DNA of 64,000 nt, from assembly GCA_949318235.1 (NCBI GenBank), contig OX439132.1:11701624-11765623 (forward strand), read 5' to 3'. Position numbers and translations under genes: made by a program. Of this stretch, positions 1-10,119 are shown piece by piece. Positions within the stretch are counted from its first letter, which is position 1. Every line of letters begins with the position of its first letter. The notes beneath the pieces are model-generated. The model was not told the origin of the DNA. It did no database searches and saw nothing but the letters and a program-made list of their open reading frames with translations. This DNA comes from Ecdyonurus torrentis. Its lineage: Eukaryota; Arthropoda; Insecta; Ephemeroptera; Heptageniidae.

Positions 1-100
1 TAAATGAGCTCTAATATATCATTTGTATCAAGTAATATACTATACCAATAATACCATACTTTAGATGAAACAATAATATATTTTGTATATATATATATAT

Positions 101-258
101 CGAGGGTGCTCCGCTATAATGTCCTAAGTCCACTTGACCTTGAAAAATAAAAAATCGTCGGATCAACCCCAAATTTTGGATTTATCCATTTCAGGTCATT
201 TGCAGCAAAAAATATTTTTCAAGGTCAAATGGACTTAGGACATTATAGCGGAGCACCC

Positions 259-261
<3 letters not shown>
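101..261. mobile_element. Foldback MITE inserted in a (TA)n tract
   Basis: The two ends are long, nearly perfect inverted repeats beginning CGAGGGTGCTCCGCTATAAT, about 50 bp per arm, around a spacer of roughly 60 bp. It is embedded in TATATA on both sides, which fits insertion at TA by a Tc1/mariner-type transposase, but a TA target cannot be separated from the microsatellite. It has no coding capacity. Confidence 0.75.
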
Positions 262-293
<32 letters not shown>

Positions 294-389
294 AAGTATA
301 ATATATAAATATTTGAAAATATTTATCTAGCACTATAACACCATCTGAGACGAATCATATAAATGCAAATAAAGTCAAACAGTTAAAAG

Positions 390-469
390 GGACGACGGCG
401 GCCGGAATCGAACCGACAACCTTTGGATTTGCGCTCCACTGCTCTGACCATTGAGCTACAGCGGCGTCC
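390..469 (-). tRNA. tRNA-like Pol III unit, copy 1 (probably tRNA-derived, not a canonical tRNA)
   Basis: The sequence has a good A box (TAGCTCAATGG), a perfect B box (GGTTCGATTCC), a D arm closed by GCTC/GAGC, a T arm closed by GTCGG/CCGGC, and a TTTT run just after the 3' end that could terminate Pol III. In the anticodon loop the triplet is GCA (Cys), but position 33 is C instead of the nearly invariant T and the outer pair of the anticodon stem mismatches. The 7-bp acceptor stem has two mismatches; an outer GGACG/CGTCC helix pairs perfectly. This suggests a tRNA-derived RNA rather than a translating tRNA. Confidence 0.55.
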
Positions 470-807
470 AATTCTACCTTGATTCTTTACTTGCATTTAC
501 ACAATTCTTATGACGACAACGGTCGCCTTATTGGCTGCCTGAGGGCACCTGTTTTTACAAACCAGCCTCTCTTTAAACAGCTGACTCCCCTCTTGCGAGG
601 GGAAATTTACCCGTGCGGCGGGATTTATGTGTTTAAACTTCAAATGATATAGTTTTCCTTCACTACACATAGTGTAGATCAGAACTCCACGAGATGGCGA
701 TATTTGTATCAAAGTATAATATATAAATATTTGAAAATATTTATCTAGCACTATAACACCATCTGAGACGAATCATATAAATGCAAATAAAGTCAAACAG
801 TTAAAAG

Positions 808-887
808 GGACGACGGCGGCCGGAATCGAACCGACAACCTTTGGATTTGCGCTCCACTGCTCTGACCATTGAGCTACAGCGGCGTCC
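808..887 (-). tRNA. tRNA-like Pol III unit, copy 2
   Basis: Same sequence as copy 1 at 390-469, one 418-bp period away, with the same A box, B box and TTTT run. Confidence 0.55.
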
Positions 888-1225
888 AATTCTACCTTGA
901 TTCTTTACTTGCATTTACACAATTCTTATGACGACAACGGTCGCCTTATTGGCTGCCTGAGGGCACCTGTTTTTACAAACCAGCCTCTCTTTAAACAGCT
1001 GACTCCCCTCTTGCGAGGGGAAATTTACCCGTGCGGCGGGATTTATGTGTTTAAACTTCAAATGATATAGTTTTCCTTCACTACACATAGTGTAGATCAG
1101 AACTCCACGAGATGGCGATATTTGTATCAAAGTATAATATATAAATATTTGAAAATATTTATCTAGCACTATAACACCATCTGAGACGAATCATATAAAT
1201 GCAAATAAAGTCAAACAGTTAAAAG

Positions 1226-1305
1226 GGACGACGGCGGCCGGAATCGAACCGACAACCTTTGGATTTGCGCTCCACTGCTCTGACCATTGAGCTACAGCGG
1301 CGTCC
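1226..1305 (-). tRNA. tRNA-like Pol III unit, copy 3
   Basis: Same sequence as copy 1, third unit of the minus-strand half of the array. Confidence 0.55.
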
Positions 1306-1643
1306 AATTCTACCTTGATTCTTTACTTGCATTTACACAATTCTTATGACGACAACGGTCGCCTTATTGGCTGCCTGAGGGCACCTGTTTTTACAAACCA
1401 GCCTCTCTTTAAACAGCTGACTCCCCTCTTGCGAGGGGAAATTTACCCGTGCGGCGGGATTTATGTGTTTAAACTTCAAATGATATAGTTTTCCTTCACT
1501 ACACATAGTGTAGATCAGAACTCCACGAGATGGCGATATTTGTATCAAAGTATAATATATAAATATTTGAAAATATTTATCTAGCACTATAACACCATCT
1601 GAGACGAATCATATAAATGCAAATAAAGTCAAACAGTTAAAAG

Positions 1644-1723
1644 GGACGACGGCGGCCGGAATCGAACCGACAACCTTTGGATTTGCGCTCCACTGCTCTG
1701 ACCATTGAGCTACAGCGGCGTCC
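1644..1723 (-). tRNA. tRNA-like Pol III unit, copy 4
   Basis: Same sequence as copy 1, the last complete minus-strand copy before the inversion point. Confidence 0.55.
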
Positions 1724-2061
1724 AATTCTACCTTGATTCTTTACTTGCATTTACACAATTCTTATGACGACAACGGTCGCCTTATTGGCTGCCTGAGGGC
1801 ACCTGTTTTTACAAACCAGCCTCTCTTTAAACAGCTGACTCCCCTCTTGCGAGGGGAAATTTACCCGTGCGGCGGGATTTATGTGTTTAAACTTCAAATG
1901 ATATAGTTTTCCTTCACTACACATAGTGTAGATCAGAACTCCACGAGATGGCGATATTTGTATCAAAGTATAATATATAAATATTTGAAAATATTTATCT
2001 AGCACTATAACACCATCTGAGACGAATCATATAAATGCAAATAAAGTCAAACAGTTAAAAG

Positions 2062-2118
2062 GGACGACGGCGGCCGGAATCGAACCGACAACCTTTGGAT
2101 TTGCGCTCCACTGCTCTG
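2062..2118 (-). pseudogene. tRNA-like unit, copy 5, truncated at the inversion junction
   Basis: Only the 3' part is present. Identity to the other copies stops inside the D arm after ctgctctg, and the next base belongs to the opposite-strand unit. The A box is lost, so this copy should not be transcribed from its own internal promoter. Confidence 0.7.
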
Positions 2119-2244
2119 CAAGAGGGGAGTCAGCTGTTTAAAGAGAGGCTGGTTTGTAAAAACAGGTGCCCTCAGGCAGCCAATAAGGCGACCGTTGTCG
2201 TCATAAGAATTGTGTAAATGCAAGTAAAGAATCAAGGTAGAATT

Positions 2245-2324
2245 GGACGCCGCTGTAGCTCAATGGTCAGAGCAGTGGAGCGCAAATCCAAAGGTTGTCG
2301 GTTCGATTCCGGCCGCCGTCGTCC
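2245..2324 (+). tRNA. tRNA-like Pol III unit, copy 6 (plus strand)
   Basis: Same 80 nt as copy 1 but on the plus strand. It is flanked by an imperfect inverted repeat (TGTAAATGCAAGTAAAG at 2213-2229 against the complement of 2340-2356, 15 of 17 matching), so the tRNA-like fold would cap a longer hairpin. Confidence 0.55.
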
Positions 2325-2662
2325 CTTTTAACTGTTTGACTTTATTTGCATTTATATGATTCGTCTCAGATGGTGTTATAGTGCTAGATAAATATTTTCA
2401 AATATTTATATATTATACTTTGATACAAATATCGCCATCTCGTGGAGTTCTGATCTACACTATGTGTAGTGAAGGAAAACTATATCATTTGAAGTTTAAA
2501 CACATAAATCCCGCCGCACGGGTAAATTTCCCCTCGCAAGAGGGGAGTCAGCTGTTTAAAGAGAGGCTGGTTTGTAAAAACAGGTGCCCTCAGGCAGCCA
2601 ATAAGGCGACCGTTGTCGTCATAAGAATTGTGTAAATGCAAGTAAAGAATCAAGGTAGAATT

Positions 2663-2742
2663 GGACGCCGCTGTAGCTCAATGGTCAGAGCAGTGGAGCG
2701 CAAATCCAAAGGTTGTCGGTTCGATTCCGGCCGCCGTCGTCC
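2663..2742 (+). tRNA. tRNA-like Pol III unit, copy 7
   Basis: Plus-strand copy, 418 bp after copy 6, with the same boxes, outer helix and TTTT run. Confidence 0.55.
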
Positions 2743-3080
2743 CTTTTAACTGTTTGACTTTATTTGCATTTATATGATTCGTCTCAGATGGTGTTATAGT
2801 GCTAGATAAATATTTTCAAATATTTATATATTATACTTTGATACAAATATCGCCATCTCGTGGAGTTCTGATCTACACTATGTGTAGTGAAGGAAAACTA
2901 TATCATTTGAAGTTTAAACACATAAATCCCGCCGCACGGGTAAATTTCCCCTCGCAAGAGGGGAGTCAGCTGTTTAAAGAGAGGCTGGTTTGTAAAAACA
3001 GGTGCCCTCAGGCAGCCAATAAGGCGACCGTTGTCGTCATAAGAATTGTGTAAATGCAAGTAAAGAATCAAGGTAGAATT

Positions 3081-3160
3081 GGACGCCGCTGTAGCTCAAT
3101 GGTCAGAGCAGTGGAGCGCAAATCCAAAGGTTGTCGGTTCGATTCCGGCCGCCGTCGTCC
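3081..3160 (+). tRNA. tRNA-like Pol III unit, copy 8
   Basis: Last copy of the array. Its tRNA-like part is complete, but the downstream spacer breaks into (TA)n at 3338. Confidence 0.55.
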
Positions 3161-3334
3161 CTTTTAACTGTTTGACTTTATTTGCATTTATATGATTCGT
3201 CTCAGATGGTGTTATAGTGCTAGATAAATATTTTCAAATATTTATATATTATACTTTGATACAAATATCGCCATCTCGTGGAGTTCTGATCTACACTATG
3301 TGTAGTGAAGGAAAACTATATCATTTGAAGTTTA

Positions 3335-3337
<3 letters not shown>

Positions 3338-3398
<61 letters not shown>
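3338..3398. repeat. (TA)n microsatellite at the right end of the array
   Basis: An uninterrupted TA run replaces the spacer of the last 418-bp unit, so the array edge is either slippage or an insertion point. Confidence 0.95.
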
Positions 3399-3400
<2 letters not shown>

Positions 3401-4023
3401 ATCTTAAAATTTTGTTAAGTTCTTCAATTTCATAGATGATAGTTTTACAACGTTTTATTTTTTTTATGGGGGAAAAAAAGGATTTGTTATTTTTCTGCTT
3501 TTCGGCACACCCAACATTACGATCTAAATTTTTTTAAATTGTGTGTATGCAATTTCTAATCTGATTGGTAAGTCTTATGATGAGGCATAAAAAATTTAAT
3601 TGCATTGTCTCATCCATAGCCCAATAATTTGAGGCGCAAGTGAATGAAGTTGAAATTGTTAGCTTGGAACTTATAAGAATAATATTTCTTAATTTTATCA
3701 AAACATTTAAAAACAATTATTTTGGAGCCCTTAGTTATTTATACTTTACAATAATAAAAATTTGTATATAAATTTAATATTAAATTTTAAATAAATAATG
3801 ACAAAAAAACTCAATGACAAAACTTTAAGGTTTAATAATAATGGCCTTCTTTCTCTTATGGTCTATTTCTGAAACGTGACAAACACAAATAAGGAATATT
3901 TATAAAATTAAATAAATTTATTCTTAGAAAAATTTAGTTAAAATGTGCAACCAATTATTTAAATAAATTAAATTTTCTTATAACGATATCAGAAACAGTT
4001 GATTGTGGAAGAAATTACATAAT
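3399..4023. other. Intergenic AT-rich DNA, nothing recognised
   Basis: No gene, tRNA or transposon is seen. The part next to 4024 is the likely 3' UTR of the minus-strand peptide gene; a TTTATT (AATAAA on the minus strand) lies near 3917. Confidence 0.5.
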
Positions 4024-5004
4024 TTAACTCCACGGCTCTGTGTTGTGGACAATATCTCGCGCTGTCCAGGGATCCATATTTTCAAAGTAACGCCAGTATT
4101 TGTAGCAGTAAGTAGAACCATAGATTCTGAACCATGGAGGGCAATCTTCACGTCTACCACCGAATTTGTCTTGCCACCATTGCGGCCGTCCTCCACTCCA
4201 GTAGTTTCCACCGCCACCACCGTACCAAGGACTTGGTCCATATCCTGGACGATTGGGACGATTAGGACGATTTCCATTCGGACCAGGCCATCTGGTAGGT
4301 ACTCCGTCTAAATGACGATTTTGTGTATTTTCTGCATCAGCTACTTCCTGTTTAGGATCAGCTTCTGTCACTTTGGCTACATTTGTATTTGTTGCAATTG
4401 TTGCAGCATCGGATTCTGTAAAGATGGTATACATTTTTTTTTTCATTTTTTTCCATACCTCATTATTTATTATTAGTTTTTTGTATATAAATTTAATTGA
4501 CAGTAATTCTGTAATTACTCAACACTGATCATTCATCACTGCGTTTATCAGGTTATCAATGAAGACCAGTTCTTCAAAGCAAAAAAATAATAATAATAAT
4601 AATAATCTGCAGAATTATTATTATAATGTTTATAATAAGTGATCAGTAATGAAAATCAAATAAATCAAATAATATCACAAGTAATAAAAATTTAAGTTCC
4701 ACTATCTTTTAATAAAGCATTTTATTAAAAATTCAAAATATTGAACCCAATAAAGAACTATTGTTATTTTATAGAATTTTTATTTAATTTTTAAACGTAT
4801 AAAATCATAAAATATAGAGCAAAAAAAAAAAAAAAATCTTTATTTGGTAGAAACATTAAAAACTACAAACTTCCTACTGCTCATTAATTTTCTTTTCTAC
4901 GTTGCAAGTGTAATAAATTAACTTGACTCACCTTGTACGCTTGCTAAAAGGTAGGTAAAGACGAGACACACTGAGAGTCCTATGACTGCCCTACTCACTG
5001 ACAT
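4024..5004 (-). CDS. Secreted Gly/Pro/Asn-Arg-rich peptide with a C-PP-x9-C-Y motif (peptide A)
   Basis: Two exons: 4932-5004 and 4024-4415, joined in phase 1 across a GTGAG...TTTACAG intron, giving 154 residues. Exon 1 is a complete signal peptide (MSVSRAVIGLSVCLVFTYLL, then ASVQG). The mature protein has an acidic lead (25-61), an RPN repeat (74-81), a Gly/Trp/Tyr stretch (82-105) and a C-terminal part with only two cysteines, Cys116 and Cys128, in a CPP-x9-CY arrangement. The open frame continues upstream of exon 2, but that extension is intronic; the start in exon 1 is chosen because it gives the signal peptide and has a TATA box 44 bp upstream. The C-terminus faintly resembles the start of a C-type lectin domain, but the later lectin cysteines are absent. 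The same two-cysteine motif occurs in the gene at 10120-12236, so I regard it as a paralogue. Function is unknown; an immune peptide is a guess. Confidence 0.8.
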
Positions 5005-5040
5005 TTTGAGTTCTTGTTGTCTACATCGCGTATGCACACT

Positions 5041-5048
5041 GATATATA
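5041..5048 (-). promoter_or_regulatory. TATA box of peptide A gene
   Basis: TATATATC on the minus strand ends about 37 bp before the start codon at 5004, so a very short 5' UTR is implied. Confidence 0.5.
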
Positions 5049-5435
5049 GACTTAGTACCCTTGAAATATTATCTTAAACAGTTTGCAATACCTTATTAGC
5101 ACTGGAATTTTCCAGTTCTCAAAAAGCTTAAAATTTTTCAATGTTTTGAAGAAACAACAACTTATATAACTATATTATAAACAATTTGAAGAGCAATATT
5201 TGTTGTAGTAAACATATTCTTTTAATATTCTTGTAAATAAAGTTGTACTGCCCATTGATGTATATGCTATGAAATTTGATGAAAAATTAAAGTACAATAA
5301 ACATAAAATTATCTGTTTAAACCATAGATGTTATTATTATAATAATATGCATTAGCACTTGGAAGTGAAAATGAAATTATTATAATGGATTGTTTTGGTG
5401 TTTTTTTCTTGTTTTTTTGTATTTTCAATAATTTT

Positions 5436-5439
<4 letters not shown>

Positions 5440-5479
<40 letters not shown>
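5440..5479. repeat. (GA)n microsatellite
   Basis: About 20 uninterrupted GA units. Confidence 0.95.
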
Positions 5480-5481
<2 letters not shown>

Positions 5482-5524
5482 CCCCATGTTAGTACATGCA
5501 GACAGGGCACAGGACAGAGGTGCC

Positions 5525-5874
5525 TTAAAGTGTCCGTCCAGACATAACAACATGCCCTTTTAATTCATTAAACAGTAATTAAATGGGACACCCAAAATCA
5601 TGTTCAATTTTTATTATTACTCAAATGTAACCCCGCAAGAGAGCACGAAAAAGTTGTAAAGAAAGTAAAATGCACAAATTTTGAACATTTCTGACGTCAG
5701 GATTGTTCACATTTAATAGAAAAAGTTGTGCGGGTTGCATAAGCTGGAAATTTGATTATACGTTTAGGGCGTCAAAATTAGGTTCTTGGATAAAATAATT
5801 GCATTTTTGAAAAATCCTTTTTTGAATTTAAAGCATTAAAAAGGCATTGTATATGGTCTGGACGGTTCCTTTAA
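5525..5874. mobile_element. TTAA-flanked piggyBac-like MITE
   Basis: A 350-bp element with inverted ends (AGTGTCCGTCCAGAC at the left, its near complement GTCTGGACGGTTCCT at the right) lies between two TTAA sites. Its interior shares the CGGGTTGCATAA motif and a TGACGTCA site with the element at 55684-56027. No coding capacity. Confidence 0.65.
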
Positions 5875-6899
5875 AAGTCCAATATCCACAGTATAGGAAC
5901 GTTTTTGAATCCTTTCAATCACTAATGCTAATAAACTACAATTAGGTTGAAAGATTAAACACTTTATTTTACTCTGACTTAGTAATAATTTGTATTTAAT
6001 ATTATAACAATAAATATGTTTTTATGTTCCTGTCATTAGCAAGTCATATCAAACATTTTTCAAGATAAAGTTGCTAGGATATAGAATGACAGTCAAAATA
6101 CGGTGACATGAAAACAATAACTTCAAAACAAAAATAAGAACCTTCAAATGTAATCCTTGAAAATTTTACAAGTCTATTTGAAAACATAAATGATGTCCTA
6201 AAATGCAAATCAAATGCTTTTTAGAAAAATTGCTGTTTGCGTTTGTATTTTAAAACACTTTTCAAAAGCTGCAATTCTACAAATGAATGAATTAAAAATA
6301 GTGAAATTCTTTCTGTCCTTATAATCTTTAAGATGCGAATGTATGTAGATGCTAATGATGCTACCTAAAATTCATATCCATAGATTATGTAAAATGGTCA
6401 ATTGCTGTAGTAAAACAAATAAAATATAAATGCATAGTTGCAAAACAAATAACAACTTTGAAATTAGACTTTATTAGAAGCAAAAAGATGTATGTATATG
6501 GAATGAAAAAAAATCATACTTTAAATAGTGTAGTACTGTTATGCTTATATACTGTAATATATAATAAAAAAAGAGTCGATAAACGTGACAAAAGTGTGGT
6601 TCATTGCAAATATTGTTAAGAAGTGCAACAGAGGCTTTAAAAAAGAAGAAGATATAATGCACACTGCGCAAAACATATACATGGTTACTCTAAATATATA
6701 TGTGTCCTTTACAATCTGGTCACTGATTGGTTACACACACACAATATTTAGAGAATGTCATTTTATTGCGTATTGTCTTACAGAAATATTATTTCCTAAA
6801 TCTGGTTTTAACTGGTCACACATTGTTAAGAAAAACAATAGTTTTTCATGTAAAGTCAGACAGTTTATGTGTAACACGCGTTCTAGACACATCAATACG

Positions 6900-8190
6900 A
6901 TGTTGAAGAAAATTTTGGCGGTGGCAGTGATTGTGGCACTCTGCTGCTCCTTTGCTACCGCAGATGCAGATCCCAAACGTAAGTTATCAATACATTTTTC
7001 AACCAGTCAATAGATAATGTATTTATTTTTTCTCAAATTAGAACAATTTAAAATTGTATTTAAAAACAAAGACATGATAGTTCTAATAAGTGAATTCAAA
7101 TAATATATGAAGTAAGTTTACAAACGAATATAATCTGAATGCAAATTTGTTTTAAAATTAATAATAATTACAATATGATGTAACTATTTTGAAGTCTTGA
7201 AAATATGTAAATCATATCATTTACCTAAAACTTAAAAAAAAAAAAATTAAAAATAGTAATACTCACAATATTGAACATTGTAAAACAAAGTAGGACAAGT
7301 AAAAAATAATAATAATATAAATAAATAAGTTTTTCTTAAATTAATTACATCATACTTTATCAATACATTTATAGAGCATTATTTTTATTTTAGACGATTC
7401 CACAATCACAATTACAAATCAATACAAATAGCATGATATAGAATTGATCAGCTCTCTTTAAGTTTTTAAATGTATTTATTAAATACAAATTTGTCTTCAT
7501 TACAAAAAAAAAAAAAAAAAAAAAAAAAATGAAAGGGCAAAGTTTAGGCCTCAGGCATTACTGGCCCACTCTTACACCTAACCCAAACATGGTTAGAATT
7601 AAACAAAAGTATTGACGATATATACAAAAAAATACTAAAAATAAACTATATGCACATATAGTATAACAAGGTTAATTCACAAAAAAAGCAATAACATTGT
7701 TAAGGAAGACTAAAAAATTTAAGAGAGTAATTTTATTGTATATTCTAAATGAGGACATCGTGACTTCATTTTTTGATTTTCAAAAATTAATTAAAAATAA
7801 AAATACTAAATCAGCTAAAAAATTTGAAATTTGCATATCAGTCGATTTTAGATGATGTCCTCTTTTAGAATATGAAATAAATTTACCCCCCTAATTTTTT
7901 GTCTTCCTCATTATTTGTGTGTGCGTGTCTGTGTGTGTGTGTATATATATATAGGAAGGTAGTCATACTGCACTTATTTTTATTTTTCAGCTGAGGCGGC
8001 TGCATACATGTTTGATATGCATCGTCCATATTGGTACCGTCCATGGTGTGACCGTTGGGGTTATAGTCGTCCTCGTTGGTGCTGGAGATATGGACAACGT
8101 CCTTACTACCGTCTTTACAAGAGAGATATACCAGTACCAGCCCTCGAGTTACCACTGCATGATATGAAGCCTTTCGAAACTCAAAATTAA
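6900..8190 (+). CDS. Secreted Arg/Trp/Tyr-rich cationic peptide precursor (peptide B)
   Basis: Two exons, 6900-6978 and 7991-8190, joined in phase 1 (GTAAGT...TTTTTCAG), encode 92 residues. Residues 1-21 are a signal peptide (MLKKILAVAVIVALCCSFAT). A short acidic lead (DADPKPE) precedes the segment His37-Arg71, which holds nine Arg, one Lys, many Trp/Tyr/Pro and two cysteines (46 and 57). A Lys-Arg site at 70-71 could release it from a 21-residue tail (DIPVPALELPLHDMKPFETQ, then N). Net charge of the segment is about +9. Precursor layout and composition resemble Arg/Pro-rich antimicrobial peptides of crustaceans, but I recognise no named family. Intron length is 1,012 bp. AATAAA lies at 8301-8306. 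Relation to peptides A and C rests on gene structure and the cysteine pair (spacing 10 rather than 11). Confidence 0.8.
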
Positions 8191-8418
8191 AAGATTTTAT
8201 TTGCATTCCTTTATTATGTAACATTTTTACAAACGAAATATACACAAATATACCACTACTGTAAATAGTATACTATTTATCATTAAGAAGAAAAAAAATG
8301 AATAAACTATGTATTAATTGTAAAATAATTTTAAGATAATTTCTGATAAAATTTCCTTCAATGGCAAAATGATGTGTTTATATATAATGTAACTATAATA
8401 TAGTATAAGGATATATAC

Positions 8419-8496
<78 letters not shown>

Positions 8497-10119
8497 GTAA
8501 CTATGTAATTCAATTATGAAGTATTAATATAAATATATCGTCAAAATAAAATATCTCAATTGTCTGATTTTCCCTTTCATTATATCAAAAACACAATCAA
8601 AATTTATGGTGTAGTTTTTTTAAATCAAATTTTATTTCTCTTAAGCAAACTAGTAAATTGGAGTAAAGAAAATTATTTTCTTTTCTTATATTACATTACA
8701 TAAAAAATTAGAGCATATTAAACGTTTGAAAAATTTAGAGGATTTTTTTATAATTGATTATTTATAGGATGTCTATTCTTCACTTCACAGAGTTTTAAAT
8801 CTATACAAACAAGTGTCATACATTATAATAATAGGTCGTAAGATAAAAAAAGTTCATATTAAGGTAGAGCTTATTTATTTTATTAATTAATGTGATTTTA
8901 TCAGATTTAAAACAAACACACAATTTCTCTCAATTGTTATGTGATTTTGAAAGGAATATTTAGGATACTTTAAATTGTAATGCCTTATGAAAATGAGCCA
9001 ACCATAATATAAGCTGCTGCTATAATAATTGGCAGGTGATTTTTATCATCTTTTATCATAACTTTTAATAAAAAAAATTAATAAAAAAAAATCCGAAAAA
9101 AAAAAACAGTATAAATATATAATATAAATAAAAATGTAAGCAATCTCCTACATTATTAAAAAGACAAGCTCTTCAGAAAACTATTATGTTGTTATTAATC
9201 TTAGGATCTAGCTAAGATTATCGCCATCGGCAAGGCTCGGGAAAATGCTTGATTTTAGTTTCCTTAAGCATCGCGGGACCATGTTTTTAGCGTTTTTGAG
9301 AATACTGCACCGAGGCTGGAAATATTTAGGGATGTTATTCACTGACTTTAATGTCTTTTTAGCTCATATAATATTTTAGGGCTTTTCCATCACCGATAAC
9401 CTTCATTATGGTTAGGTGTAAGGGGTTAGATGTAAGATTGGGCCAGACATATTGTCAGGCTTAAACCTCGCCCTTTCAAAAAGTTGTATATTTTTTTTAT
9501 CTATGCATTTTTTTGAATAAAGACGATTATTTATTTATTTATTAATATAATGATAATGTTGAAACATGAATTTTCATGCTTTGAAATTGAATTTATGAAA
9601 CGTCTTCACAACATTAAAATATCCGTTAATTTTTAATAAATATTCAACCCTCTCGATAATTAGTGCTTATAAAGTAATAGAAAAATATAGATGGAAGGAG
9701 GGAGAGACGGAAAGAGAGGGAGAGAGAGGGAATAATAGCTACAGGAGGGATCAATTGCAAATAATAATAACAACAACTTAGGAAATAACGTGATAATAGT
9801 TTTACAAACATAGTAAAATAATTTTTATGTTAGCTCTAGGGAGAAGGTCAGTTATGAATCATATCATTAAGTAAAATATTGAGAAATTTTTTTCACACAA
9901 AAATAGTAAATAACCATATGTGGTCTTCATATATATGTCATTTTTTGTTGGCATGTAAGGCTCATTTTTGTATTTATCAGTATATGAAGTTTTATCGTAC
10001 AGGCTAATTGTTATGACTGTCAAAGAATGACTAGTGTGTTTTCCAACTCATGGGGGTATATTACGAATTATATAAGCCTTGCGTTCCATCACTGTTGTGT
10101 TAGTCATTTAGGAGATAAA
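8191..10119. other. Intergenic AT-rich DNA between peptide genes B and C
   Basis: Holds (TA)n at 8419-8466, (TTA)n at 8470-8496 and an unassigned dispersed-repeat remnant around 9200-9480, whose TTAGGTGTAAG and GCCCTTTC words recur in inverted form near 7536-7600. No gene seen. Confidence 0.45.
10069..10076 (+). promoter_or_regulatory. TATA box of peptide C gene
   Basis: TATATAAG lies 44 bp upstream of the chosen start codon at 10120, which argues against the in-frame upstream ATG at 10027. Confidence 0.55.

Larger units (their letters stand above)
293..3337. repeat. Inverted array of identical 418-bp units, each with a tRNA-like sequence
   Basis: Units repeat at exactly 418 bp. Four full units and one truncated unit are read on the minus strand (293 to 2118). 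The array then switches orientation at 2118/2119, and about two and a half units follow on the plus strand until the last one dissolves into (TA)n at 3338. Copies appear identical over the parts compared, so amplification was very recent, is being homogenised, or was produced by assembly. Each unit carries one 80-nt tRNA-like sequence and about 340 bp of unique spacer. An 84-codon open frame recurs in every spacer but has no protein-like features and is not treated as a gene. Confidence 0.9.
5005..6899. other. Intergenic region between divergent peptide genes A and B
   Basis: Contains the TATA box of peptide A, a (GA)n tract, a TTAA-flanked MITE and otherwise AT-rich DNA. No further gene was found; open frames around 6474-6671 and the extension upstream of 6900 show no support. 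Confidence 0.5.

Noticed and set aside
390..469. Canonical tRNA-Cys(GCA) gene
   Set aside because: C at position 33, a mismatch in the anticodon stem and two acceptor mismatches make a working tRNA doubtful; kept only as tRNA-like.
497..3053. Repeated 84-codon open frame in each 418-bp unit
   Set aside because: It recurs only because the DNA is repeated identically, lacks a signal or domain, and spans AT-rich spacer; repetition is not evidence of coding.
293..3337. CRISPR-like array
   Set aside because: The whole 418-bp unit is repeated, with no short-repeat/variable-spacer structure, and the DNA is eukaryotic.
4024..4446. Reading peptide A as a single-exon protein starting MKKKMYT
   Set aside because: That start is in the intron; the splice acceptor at 4416 and the signal-peptide exon at 4932-5004 give a coherent secreted protein.
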